From the NCBI RefSeq assembly GCF_015694525.1, contig NZ_JADQDM010000003.1, forward strand, positions 186,001 through 250,000: 64,000 bases of DNA, read 5' to 3'. Every line of letters starts with the position of its first letter. Position 1 is the first letter of the stretch. Under the pieces are notes generated by a model. The model saw only the letters and a program-made list of their open reading frames with translations, was not told the origin of the DNA and searched no databases. Below are positions 52,796-61,198 of the stretch, in pieces. The stretch comes from Hymenobacter ruricola. GTDB taxonomy: Bacteria > Bacteroidota > Bacteroidia > Cytophagales > Hymenobacteraceae. The translations under genes and the position numbers were made by a program.

Positions 52796-54985
52796 ATGAA
52801 TAAACCTTGCCTGAAACGCCTTGCGGCAGTGCTTCTCCTGTTGCTCTTCGCAGCTTCCGCCAACGCTCAACAGCGCCCGCAAAAAGCCACCTGGATTTGG
52901 TACCCCGGCGACCACGAAATCTGGCTGGGCAACCAGATGCAGAACCGCCGCACCGAGCGCGGCACGTTCTTTCCGGTGTTCTGGCGGATGGACAGCCACT
53001 ACGTCCTCATCGACTTCCATAAGGACTTCGACCTCGCGCAGCCCGAAGAGGTGGAGCTGCACGCCGAGGGCCAGTACAACGTGAAGCTCGATGGCAAGCC
53101 GCTGACCGGCGCGCCCACGCGTCTGACCGTGCCCGCCGGCAAGCACCGTATTAATCTCAAAGTTTACAACCAGGCCACGCCGCCGGCGGTGTTCGTGCGC
53201 GGTAAAACCATTGCTTCTGATGCCTCGTGGCTGGTGACCTACGAGGACAAGGAATGGATTGACGCCTCGGGCAAAACTTCCGACCAGTCGGGCACGACCT
53301 GGCTGCAGGCGGGCGCCTGGAACTTTGACTCGCCCGAGGCGCGGCCTTCGGTTTTTAAACTGCCGACGGAGGTGCGCCGGGCCGTCCGCATGGAGCGCAA
53401 TGGGCAGGGCATGGTCGTCGATTTTGGACGCGAAACCTTTGGCTACATCAAGTTGCACGGGGTGCGCGGCAAGGGCCAGGTGGCGGTGTATTTCGGTGAG
53501 TCGAAGGAAGAAGCCTTGGCTACCGAAACTTGCGAAACGCTGGAGTATTTGCCCGTAGACCAGCCGCAGAAGGGCGACCTCACTACCACTTTATCAAAAG
53601 CGTTTCGCTACGTGAACATAAGGCCGGAGGCGGGCGTGAGCCTTGATTCGGTGTCGCTGCTGTACGAATATGCGCCGGTGGCAGAGCGGGGCAAATTCCG
53701 CTGCTCCGACGCGCAGCTGAACAAAATCTGGGACGTGGCGGCCTATACCATGCATCTGAATACGCGGGAGTTTTTCATCGACGGCATCAAGCGCGACCGG
53801 TGGGTGTGGTCGGGCGATGCCTACCAGAGCTACCTGATGAACTACTACCTCTACTTCGACACGCCGACGGTAAACCGCACGCAGTTTGTCCTGCGCGGCA
53901 AAGACCCCGTGACTAGCCACATCAACACCATCATGGACTACAGTTTTTACTGGTTCATCAGCGTGTACGATGCCTACCAGTACACGGGAGATAAAGCCCA
54001 GGTGCAGCAGCTCTACCCCCGTATGCAGAGCTTGATGGACTACTGCCTCGGCCGCCGCAACCAGGACGGTCTGATAGAAGGCCTGGCCGGCGACTGGGTG
54101 TTTATCGACTGGGCCGACGGCCTGAGCAAAAAGGGCGAAGTGAGCTTCGAGCAGCTGCTGCTGTGCCGCAGCCTCGAAAGCATGGCCCTCTGCGCCAAGC
54201 TGGTCGATGACCAAGCTGGCGCGCAGAAATACCAGCAACTGGCCACCGACCTCAAAGCCAAAATTTTCGCCACCTACTGGAATGCCGGCAAGGGTGCCCT
54301 GGTGCACAGCCGCGTCAACGGCCAGCCCACCGAGAACGTGACGCGCTACGCCAACATGTTCGCCATTTTCTTCGACTACCTCAGCCCCGAGCAGGAGCAG
54401 CAGGTGAAGAAATCGGTGCTGCTGAACCCGCAGGTGCCCAAAATCACGACGCCCTACATGCGCTTCTACGAGTTGGAGGCCCTGTGCGCGATGGGCGAGC
54501 AGCCCTACGTGCTCAAGGAAATGAAGTCGTACTGGGGCGGGATGCTGGACCTGGGGGCTACTTCCTTTTGGGAGGAATATGACCCCACCAAAAAGGGCAC
54601 CGAGCACCTGGCCATGTACGGCCGGCCCTTCGGCAAAAGCCTGTGCCACGCCTGGGGCGCCAGTCCTATCTACCTGCTGGGTAAGTACTACCTGGGCGTG
54701 AAGCCACTCACGCCGGGCTACGCTACCTATGAAATCGTGCCCAATCTCGGCGGCCTGCAATGGATGGAAGGCACCGTGCCCACGCCACAGGGCGACATCA
54801 CGGTGGCCGCCAGCCCCAAGCAGCTGAAAGTGAAAGGCGCCAACGGCACCGGCACATTGCGCTTCAAAAGCAAGTCGAAGCCCAGTTGCAAAGGCGGTAA
54901 AATCGTGGCCAAAGGCAGCGGGCAATATGAGCTGACGCTGGAGAAAGGAAAAGACTATATAGTAACTTACCAAGCTTTGCAGTGA
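52796..54985 (+). CDS. Secreted alpha-L-rhamnosidase-like protein, GH78 family (second copy)
   Basis: 729 residues from the ATG at 52796, signal peptide MNKPCLKRLAAVLLLLLFAA. After two beta domains (WIWYPGDHEIWLGNQ, RMERNGQGMVVDFGRETFG, LLYEYAPVAERGKFRCSD), the (alpha/alpha)6 barrel shows FIDGIKRDRWVWSGDAY in place of the classic CPQRDERLGWTGD, typical of a distinct GH78 branch; it ends with ASPIYLLGKYYLGVKPLTPG and a beta domain. It probably removes alpha-L-rhamnose from different linkages than the copy at 43.4 kb. It is followed by a RhaM-like gene. Confidence 0.88.
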   Translation: MNKPCLKRLAAVLLLLLFAASANAQQRPQKATWIWYPGDHEIWLGNQMQNRRTERGTFFPVFWRMDSHYVLIDFHKDFDLAQPEEVELHAEGQYNVKLDGKPLTGAPTRLTVPAGKHRINLKVYNQATPPAVFVRGKTIASDASWLVTYEDKEWIDASGKTSDQSGTTWLQAGAWNFDSPEARPSVFKLPTEVRRAVRMERNGQGMVVDFGRETFGYIKLHGVRGKGQVAVYFGESKEEALATETCETLEYLPVDQPQKGDLTTTLSKAFRYVNIRPEAGVSLDSVSLLYEYAPVAERGKFRCSDAQLNKIWDVAAYTMHLNTREFFIDGIKRDRWVWSGDAYQSYLMNYYLYFDTPTVNRTQFVLRGKDPVTSHINTIMDYSFYWFISVYDAYQYTGDKAQVQQLYPRMQSLMDYCLGRRNQDGLIEGLAGDWVFIDWADGLSKKGEVSFEQLLLCRSLESMALCAKLVDDQAGAQKYQQLATDLKAKIFATYWNAGKGALVHSRVNGQPTENVTRYANMFAIFFDYLSPEQEQQVKKSVLLNPQVPKITTPYMRFYELEALCAMGEQPYVLKEMKSYWGGMLDLGATSFWEEYDPTKKGTEHLAMYGRPFGKSLCHAWGASPIYLLGKYYLGVKPLTPGYATYEIVPNLGGLQWMEGTVPTPQGDITVAASPKQLKVKGANGTGTLRFKSKSKPSCKGGKIVAKGSGQYELTLEKGKDYIVTYQALQ

Positions 54986-55004
54986 ACAACTTTTGCCATC
55001 TCCT

Positions 55005-55745
55005 ATGAGAAATTCTGTGCTTCCCTGCGGTAACAGTCGTTTGCGCGGCTTGCTGCTAATGCTTCTGCTGTGCCTGCCGGCCCTGCCCAGCCTGGCCCAG
55101 GGGCCAATGTCGATAATTGAGCTGGTCGATTTGGATAAGAAGGTGCAGCCCGCCCGCCTGCAACGGCTGTGCCGGCTGAAAGGCTATACCGACGTGAACA
55201 TCTATTACTGGCACCGGTCGCCCAGCCCCTTTGGATATTTGGTGGCCTATGGTCCCAAAGCCCGCATGAAGCAATTGCTGCCGCTGGTAAAGCAGGCCTA
55301 CTTTCCCCTCGTCGATTTCTACGATGCGCCCTTTTACAAATTCGACCGCCATTATTGCGCCGACAAAACCACGGCCAAGCAGTGGGACAATATCCTGCTG
55401 ATGGCCACGCTGGTGAAAGACCCCGCCAAGCAGCAGGAATACCTAAGCCACCACGCCACGCAGTTTCAGCAGTGGCCGGAAGTGGCCCAGGGTTTCTGCA
55501 ACGCCAGCTTTCAGCAGTTGCTGGTGTTTCGGCAGGAGCGTCGGCTGATGCTGGTTATCAGCATTCCCAAGGGTGACAGCCTGGCCCGTCTGAATCCTAA
55601 AACCAGCGAAAACAACCCGCGCGTAGACGAGTGGAACGCCCTGATGAAGCAGTACCAGCAAGGCCTCGACGGCACCGAGCCCGGCGAAACGTGGGTAGTT
55701 GCAACGCCAATAGTAGCGGAGAAGCCGGTGCCCGCTAAAAAGTGA
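55005..55745 (+). CDS. Exported L-rhamnose mutarotase-like (RhaM/DUF718) protein
   Basis: 246 residues from the ATG at 55005 (a TTG at 54993 is in frame). The signal peptide is GLLLMLLLCLPALPSLAQ. The C-terminal half, MATLVKDPAKQQEYLSHHAT to WNALMKQYQQGLDG and GETWVVATPI, matches the dimeric ferredoxin-like fold of RhaM, including VFRQERRLMLVISIPKGDS; the N-terminal half (IELVDLDKKVQPARLQRLCR, FGYLVAYGPKARMKQL) looks like a second, diverged copy. RhaM interconverts L-rhamnose anomers in the cytoplasm, so an exported tandem form is unusual. Context with GH78 supports the rhamnose link. Confidence 0.65.
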   Translation: MRNSVLPCGNSRLRGLLLMLLLCLPALPSLAQGPMSIIELVDLDKKVQPARLQRLCRLKGYTDVNIYYWHRSPSPFGYLVAYGPKARMKQLLPLVKQAYFPLVDFYDAPFYKFDRHYCADKTTAKQWDNILLMATLVKDPAKQQEYLSHHATQFQQWPEVAQGFCNASFQQLLVFRQERRLMLVISIPKGDSLARLNPKTSENNPRVDEWNALMKQYQQGLDGTEPGETWVVATPIVAEKPVPAKK

Positions 55746-55752
55746 AAAAAGA

Positions 55753-55840
55753 GCCATGCCGAGCGCAGGCGAAGCAGCTCCACTGCTATAGTAATTGATT
55801 ACTTCGGCACGCGAGATGCCTCGGCTGCGCTCGGCATGAC
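55753..55840. repeat. Palindromic element, family F4 (diverged arms)
   Basis: Arms 55753-55778 and 55815-55840 (CATGCCGAGCGCAGG / CCTCGGCTGCGCTCGGCATG) match with several changes. Confidence 0.75.
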
Positions 55841-55884
55841 CACCGATTGATAGCCAATAACCAACAGCCACTAATTCCCCCGAA

Positions 55885-56952
55885 ATGCTAACCCTCGGAA
55901 TCCTGGGCCTCGGCGAAGGCCGCAGCACCATGTCGGCCGCGTTGAACAGCCCGAAATGGACCCTCAAAACCATCTGCGACCGCAACGAAGACCTGTGCCG
56001 GCACCGCGCCGAGGAATTCAACTTCCCGCACTACACCACGCAGTACCAGGACCTGCTCGATGACCCGGAAATCGACGCCGTGGCCATTTACACCCCCGAC
56101 CATCTGCACGCCGAACACGTGGCCCAGGCCCTGCGGGCGGGCAAGCACGTCGTTTGCACCAAGCCGTTTATCGACGACTTGAGCAAGGCCAACGAGCTGC
56201 TGGAACTCAGCCGCACGTCGGGCAAAAAGCTGTTCGTGGGCCAAAGCTCGCGGTTTTTTGAGCCCATGAAGCGGCAGCGGGCCGACTACGAGGCGGGCCT
56301 CATCGGCGAGCTCATCACCATCGAAGCCTATTACCACGCCGACCACCGCTGGTTTCTGGAAAAAGGCTGGTCGCTGGAAAACGCCTTTAAGTGGCTCTAC
56401 GGCGGCCTCAGCCACCCCGTCGATTTCATTCGCTGGTACCTGCCCAACATCGAGGAGGTGATGGGCTACGGCATGCTGAGCAGCAACGGCGCCCAGGGTG
56501 GCCTTAAGCACCAGGATACCATGCACTTCATCTTCAAAGCCACCGATGGCCGCGTGGCCCGCGTGAGTGGCGCCTACACCGGCCCGGTGCAGCCCGTGAC
56601 GCGCGATTCGGAGATGAGCTGCATCCTGCGCGGCACCGAGGGCGCCAGCCAGGGCGACTACATGGACCTGCGCTACGCCATCACCGACCGCACCGGCGAG
56701 GAGCGCCTCATCACCTGGGAGCATAAGCTGAAGCACTATTTTCGCTTCGAGGGCAAAAGCCACCACGCCGGCGAATACCAGAACTACCTGGAGTATTTCG
56801 CCGATTCCATCGAACAGAATTTCACGGCTTATCCTGACTTGAAAGAAGGCATCGGCACCATTGCGCTGCTGCAGGCCATGGATAGGGCGTTAGCGACGGG
56901 GCAGCCGGTGAAAGTGCAGGCGCTGCTGGCCGAGCACGGTGTTGTGTTATAG
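55885..56952 (+). CDS. Gfo/Idh/MocA-family oxidoreductase
   Basis: 355 residues, cytoplasmic, no signal peptide. The Rossmann start LTLGILGLGEGRSTMSAALN (GxGxxx variant), DAVAIYTPDHLHAEHVAQAL and HVVCTKPF in place of the usual EKP identify the family; GGLSHPVDFIRWYLPNIEEV carries the conserved His. It uses NAD(P) to oxidise or reduce sugars. A D-apiose dehydrogenase (ApsD) belongs to this family and would link the apiosidase and RuBisCO-like gene, but the sequence alone does not show the substrate. Confidence 0.88.
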   Translation: MLTLGILGLGEGRSTMSAALNSPKWTLKTICDRNEDLCRHRAEEFNFPHYTTQYQDLLDDPEIDAVAIYTPDHLHAEHVAQALRAGKHVVCTKPFIDDLSKANELLELSRTSGKKLFVGQSSRFFEPMKRQRADYEAGLIGELITIEAYYHADHRWFLEKGWSLENAFKWLYGGLSHPVDFIRWYLPNIEEVMGYGMLSSNGAQGGLKHQDTMHFIFKATDGRVARVSGAYTGPVQPVTRDSEMSCILRGTEGASQGDYMDLRYAITDRTGEERLITWEHKLKHYFRFEGKSHHAGEYQNYLEYFADSIEQNFTAYPDLKEGIGTIALLQAMDRALATGQPVKVQALLAEHGVVL

Positions 56953-56966
56953 GCAGTTGAATAACC

Positions 56967-57054
56967 TGTAGCGTGGACTCTGCGAGTCCGCGCGTTGCGT
57001 GAACAACCCATTTAATCATCCAACGGTGCGCGGACTCGCAGAGTCCACGCTACA
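56967..57054. repeat. Palindromic element, family F1
   Basis: 27-bp perfect arms 56967-56993 and 57028-57054 (TGTAGCGTGGACTCTGCGAG plus TCCGCGC), between the oxidoreductase and the second symporter. Confidence 0.9.
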
Positions 57055-57066
57055 TCTCATTCCCTC

Positions 57067-58650
57067 ATGGGCAACAACTTACTCGGCCACCTCACCGCCT
57101 GGGACTACGCCATTGTCGTGGCCTACGTCGTGATTCTGGCTGGCATCGGCTACCGGGCCAGTGCCGCTAAGAAGACCGAAGAATCCCTGTTTCTGGCCAA
57201 TAAATCGTTGGGCTGGGCCAGCATCGGGTTCAACATGTGGGGCACCAACGTGGGGCCGTCGATGCTGCTGGCGTTTGCCAGCATTGGGTACAGCACGGGC
57301 ATCGTGGCGGTCAATTTTGAGTGGTACGCCTTCGTGTTTTTGTTTCTGCTGGCGGTGGTGTTTGCGCCGCGCTACCTGGCGGCCAACGTGAGCACCATGC
57401 CCGGCTTCATGGGCCGGCAGTACGGCGACTCCACGCAAAACATCCTGGCCTGGTACGCGCTGATTAAAATCCTGATTTCGTGGCTGTCGCTGGGCTTGTT
57501 TTCGGGCGGGCTGCTGGTGCGGCAGATTCTGGGCATCCCCATGTGGCAGTCGGTGATAGTGCTGGTGCTGTTTGCGGGCGCGTTCACGTTTGCGGGCGGG
57601 CTCAAGGCCATTGCCCGCGTCAACGTGTTTCAGATGCTGCTGCTCATCGGCGTGTCGCTCACGCTCACCATCATCGGCGTGATGAAGGTGGGCGGGCTGA
57701 GCAAAGTATTTCACCGCGTGCCCGGCCACTACTGGAACCTGCTGCATCCGACCTCCGACCCCAAGTACCCGTGGTACGCCATCCTGCTGGGCTACCCGGT
57801 GTCGGCGGTGGCGTTTTTCTGCACCGACCAAGCCATGGTGCAGTCGGTGCTGGGGGCCAAAAACCTGGAGCAAGGGCAGCTTGGCGTCAACTTTATCGGC
57901 TGGCTCAAAATCCTGTCGCTGCCGCTGTTCATCCTCACCGGCGTGCTGTGCTACATTTTATTTCCGGACCTCAAAGACCCCAAAGAAGCCTATATGACGA
58001 TGGTGACGAGCCTGTTTCCGGCCGGCATGAAAGGCCTGGTCATCGTGGTGTTGATTGCTGTATTGGTAGGCACCATCAGCTCGTCGCTCAACGCACTGAG
58101 CACCGTGTTTGCCATGGACGTGTACGCCCGCAACATCAACCCGCAGGCCGCCGACGCCGACGTGGTGCGCGTGGGGCGGCGCACGGTGCTGGTGGGCTGC
58201 GCCTTCGCCGTGCTCATGGCCCTGGCCATCGACTCGGTGAAGGGCCTCAACCTGTTCGACGTGTTCCAGGCGGTGCTGGGCTTCATTGCGCCGCCGCTGG
58301 CGGTGGTGTTTCTGCTGTCGGTGTTCTGGGCGCGCACCACGCAGCGCGCCATCAACAGCGTTTTGTCGTGGGGCTCGGCTTTCAGCCTGGGCGTGGGCGT
58401 GCTCTACCTCTGGGTGCTCCCGCCCGACACGCACCCCTTCTGGCCGCACTACCTCATGCTGTCGTTCTACATCTTCGCCGCGCTATTCGCCGCCGCCGTG
58501 CTCATCTCGCTCACCGACCCGGCCGGCCAGGCCCGCCGCCAAGCCGTGGACTATGGCGTAATGGCCCGGCCCACGCGCCGCGTGCAGTTCCTCTGGGCCG
58601 CGCTGGCCGTGGTAATGGTGGGATTGTACGTGGTGTTCAACGGGCACTAA
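57067..58650 (+). CDS. Sodium/solute symporter family (SSS) transporter (second)
   Basis: 527 residues with about 13-14 hydrophobic segments (DYAIVVAYVVILAGIGYRAS, GWASIGFNMWGTNVGPSMLL, VLIAVLVGTISSSLNALSTV). The last motif is the SSS sodium-site helix. It is of the SGLT-like branch and only distantly similar to the symporter at 21.5 kb, so the two likely carry different products. It is the last plus-strand gene of the block, separated from the Gfo/Idh/MocA gene only by an F1 element. Confidence 0.92.
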   Translation: MGNNLLGHLTAWDYAIVVAYVVILAGIGYRASAAKKTEESLFLANKSLGWASIGFNMWGTNVGPSMLLAFASIGYSTGIVAVNFEWYAFVFLFLLAVVFAPRYLAANVSTMPGFMGRQYGDSTQNILAWYALIKILISWLSLGLFSGGLLVRQILGIPMWQSVIVLVLFAGAFTFAGGLKAIARVNVFQMLLLIGVSLTLTIIGVMKVGGLSKVFHRVPGHYWNLLHPTSDPKYPWYAILLGYPVSAVAFFCTDQAMVQSVLGAKNLEQGQLGVNFIGWLKILSLPLFILTGVLCYILFPDLKDPKEAYMTMVTSLFPAGMKGLVIVVLIAVLVGTISSSLNALSTVFAMDVYARNINPQAADADVVRVGRRTVLVGCAFAVLMALAIDSVKGLNLFDVFQAVLGFIAPPLAVVFLLSVFWARTTQRAINSVLSWGSAFSLGVGVLYLWVLPPDTHPFWPHYLMLSFYIFAALFAAAVLISLTDPAGQARRQAVDYGVMARPTRRVQFLWAALAVVMVGLYVVFNGH

Positions 58651-58653
58651 GGG

Positions 58654-58765
58654 TGTAGCGCGGACTTTGTAGTCCGTGTACGAGCGACAGCGAGTTACTT
58701 GCGTCAGGCTATTCTAGCGTCCATACTCGCTGCGCTCGTACGCGGACTACAAAGTCCGCGCTACA
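58654..58765. repeat. Composite palindromic element, F1 variant with second unit
   Basis: Arms from 58654 (TGTAGCGCGGACTTTGTAGT...) and up to 58765 are inverted; the inner parts carry ACGAGCGnCAGCGAGT, the same second unit as in 50641-50776. The right end contains the stop codon (58761-58763, reverse strand) of the convergent gene. Confidence 0.88.
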
Positions 58766-61070
58766 TCACCACCACATCCTTGCGGCGCGCCTCCGGCCAC
58801 ACCTTCAATACCTGCACCTTTCCGCCCTCAATTACGGCCTCCACCGTCGTCTGATGCGGCGCGTGCAGCTTGAAATGCACGTCCCACGTTTTGGGCCAGG
58901 CGGGCAGCAGGTAAATTTTGTCGCCGTCCGTTTGCAGCAGCATTTCCTGCAATCCAATCATGCCGGAGCCGCCCCAGTTGTGGTCGGGCGCCCAGTCGTA
59001 GCCCGGCCCCCAGAAGGCGGGAAAGCGGCGGCCGGAATCCTGCAGCTTCTGCACGGTCAGCTCGGCGGCTTCGTTGGTGAGGCCGAGGCGGGCGGCGAAA
59101 ATGTTGTGCTGCTTCCAGCCCACGTGGCTACGGAATTTTTGCACGTCGGCATCATACAGGTAAGTATTGCGGGCCGTGTCGAGGCCGGCCTTGCCCACGC
59201 CGTAAAGGCCCCACGGAAATACTGGGTAGAGCTGCGGGCTCTCGGTGTTGTTGATGCGCTCCCAGCTTTTGGCCGGCGCGATGGTGGGGTGGCCCTGGCT
59301 TTCGCGGAAGCTGATGGCCGGAATGTGGCCCAGCATGGCGGTCCACTTCTGGCGCTGCTCGGGCGTGCCGCAGCGCGGCGGCAGGGCCAGCAGGCGCGTG
59401 AGCACGGTGCGCAGACCCGCAATGGTCGAGGTCGAGTTGTAGGCCATTTTGTACGTCTCGGCCCCGGAGCCGGGGTAGAGCACTAAGTGGCCCGCGCCGT
59501 CGAGGGACTTGGCACCGCGCTGGCGGGCCAGGTACTGGTAGTGCTCGTCGAAGAAGGTGAGGCAGCTTTCCACGAAGGGCAAATAGGCGGCCACGTCTTG
59601 CCCGGCGTAGCGCTCGGTTTCCAGCATCATCAGGCAGAATTCCAGCACGGTGTCCCACTCGTATTCCAGCCAGGCGTTGTATTCCAGGCCTTGGTCGAAG
59701 TCGGCGGGGCGCTTCCAGTTGTATTCGGCGGGGTTGGGCAGGCCGAAGTTCTCGAGCTGCTCGGTGAAGCAGGCGCCGGGGTGCTGCCAGTAGGTTTGGC
59801 TGCGCAGCTCGGCGTTATGAAGCAAGCGCAGGTAGAAATCGAACTGCGGTTTCAGCAGGTCAAAATCACCGTTTTTCAGCATGGGCCAGTACACGAGGCG
59901 CTGGTTTTGGGCGGTGTGGGTGCCGCCGCCCCAGTTGCGAAAATCGGGCGTGAACTTGAGCGTGGAATCCGTCAGCACCGGGTCGTAGGTAAAGAGGCCC
60001 CCGTTGAACTTGGTGGGATATTGCCCCAGGGCATTGCAGCCCAGCAGGTACCGCATGAGTTGGTAGTTGCGGCCGGCCTGCCATTCCGGAGTATTGGCCG
60101 CGGCTTGATGCGGCTGAATGTGGATGAAGCTGCGCTGCCAATACTCGCGCCACCAGGCCACGGTGCGCTGGCGGGCGGCTTTGGGGTTTTGGTGGGAGGC
60201 GGTCAGGGCCTTTTGCACCCCTTGTTGCCACTGCGACAACGAGGGGGTGACTGCAGTGTGCAGCGCCACGACCAGCGAATGATTCCGTGCTGGGGTCTGG
60301 CTTTTGAGCTTCCAGGCGGTGTAGGAGGTATTGAGGTACTGGCCGGTGGTGGTGCCAGCCGGCAACATGTTCGAGCCCTGCATCGCGCCACCAAAAATCA
60401 CTTGATTCAGCGGGTTGTAGAGTTGGGTTTTGATGCCTGCCAACCCTTGTTGCTGCACCGCTACGTCAAAAACCGTTTGGGCCTGGTTCTGGTGGAAAAA
60501 TTCGACACCCTGCTTGCGGAAGCTGATGCTGTCGCGCCGGGTTTTTACCTCGCCCTGCGGGGCCCATTTGTAGGAGTTCTGGTTGTTCTCTTTGCCCTTG
60601 GTGCGGTGGTCGGCGAAGCGCCAGCTTTCATAGCTGGCCTCCGCTGTCAGTTTGGAGCTGCTGCTTATTTCGATGTGTATCACGGGCTTGAAAACATCAA
60701 CCCAAATGCGTACCTGCGCCGTTGTGGTTCCCACGGCGCTGGTTAGCGTCACGTCACCCGTTTGCAGGGCCAATTCTTGCTTGAACGTGCCCTTCTCAAA
60801 CGGATTGGGTGTGAGGTGCAGGCGCACGCGGCCGAGTTTCAGCAGAGAATTATTCTCATCAAACGTGCCGCTGCGGGCGATGTAGAATAGCACGTCGCCG
60901 TTTTCGGCCCACACGTTCAGGCCAATGTCGCCACCCCCGCAGGGCATTGATTCGCCGGCGTTTTTACTGGGAGTCGTCCAGGTGATGTTGTTGGTGGCGA
61001 GTTCGGGCGTTTGGGCTTGAGCTAGAAAGGGTAGGAGCAGAACCAGTAAAAGAGCTTGCCGCTTGTGCAT
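58761..61070 (-). CDS. Secreted GH95-like / DUF5703 glycosidase
   Basis: 769 residues from the ATG at 61070 (MHKRQALLLVLLLPFLAQAQ); the longer frame runs through an F4 element. The N-terminal domain (NNITWTTPSKNAGESMPCGG, GDIGLNVWAENGDVLFYIAR) fits DUF5703, a domain found before GH95-like (alpha/alpha)6 barrels; the barrel follows (NYQLMRYLLGCNALGQYPTK, NGGLFTYDPV, RNWGGGTHTAQNQRLVYWPM, FTEQLENFGLPN) and ends with LLPAWPKTWDVHFKLHAP, as in GH95. The activity is not established. Convergent with the symporter gene across the shared element. Confidence 0.82.
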   Translation of the reverse strand: MHKRQALLLVLLLPFLAQAQTPELATNNITWTTPSKNAGESMPCGGGDIGLNVWAENGDVLFYIARSGTFDENNSLLKLGRVRLHLTPNPFEKGTFKQELALQTGDVTLTSAVGTTTAQVRIWVDVFKPVIHIEISSSSKLTAEASYESWRFADHRTKGKENNQNSYKWAPQGEVKTRRDSISFRKQGVEFFHQNQAQTVFDVAVQQQGLAGIKTQLYNPLNQVIFGGAMQGSNMLPAGTTTGQYLNTSYTAWKLKSQTPARNHSLVVALHTAVTPSLSQWQQGVQKALTASHQNPKAARQRTVAWWREYWQRSFIHIQPHQAAANTPEWQAGRNYQLMRYLLGCNALGQYPTKFNGGLFTYDPVLTDSTLKFTPDFRNWGGGTHTAQNQRLVYWPMLKNGDFDLLKPQFDFYLRLLHNAELRSQTYWQHPGACFTEQLENFGLPNPAEYNWKRPADFDQGLEYNAWLEYEWDTVLEFCLMMLETERYAGQDVAAYLPFVESCLTFFDEHYQYLARQRGAKSLDGAGHLVLYPGSGAETYKMAYNSTSTIAGLRTVLTRLLALPPRCGTPEQRQKWTAMLGHIPAISFRESQGHPTIAPAKSWERINNTESPQLYPVFPWGLYGVGKAGLDTARNTYLYDADVQKFRSHVGWKQHNIFAARLGLTNEAAELTVQKLQDSGRRFPAFWGPGYDWAPDHNWGGSGMIGLQEMLLQTDGDKIYLLPAWPKTWDVHFKLHAPHQTTVEAVIEGGKVQVLKVWPEARRKDVVVM

Positions 61071-61085
61071 CACCCAGAATAGACC

Positions 61086-61172
61086 GTCATGCCGAGCGCA
61101 GCGAAGCATCTCGCGTGCATGAGTAAATGAAGTACTGCTCCACGCGAGATGCTTCGCTGCGCTCGGCATGAC
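61086..61172. repeat. Palindromic element, family F4 (perfect)
   Basis: 30-bp perfect arms 61086-61115 and 61143-61172 (GTCATGCCGAGCGCAGCGAA plus GCATCTCGCG), between two reverse-strand genes. Confidence 0.92.
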
Positions 61173-61198
61173 GTTCAAAGGTGTGCTTGCGGTTTTAC

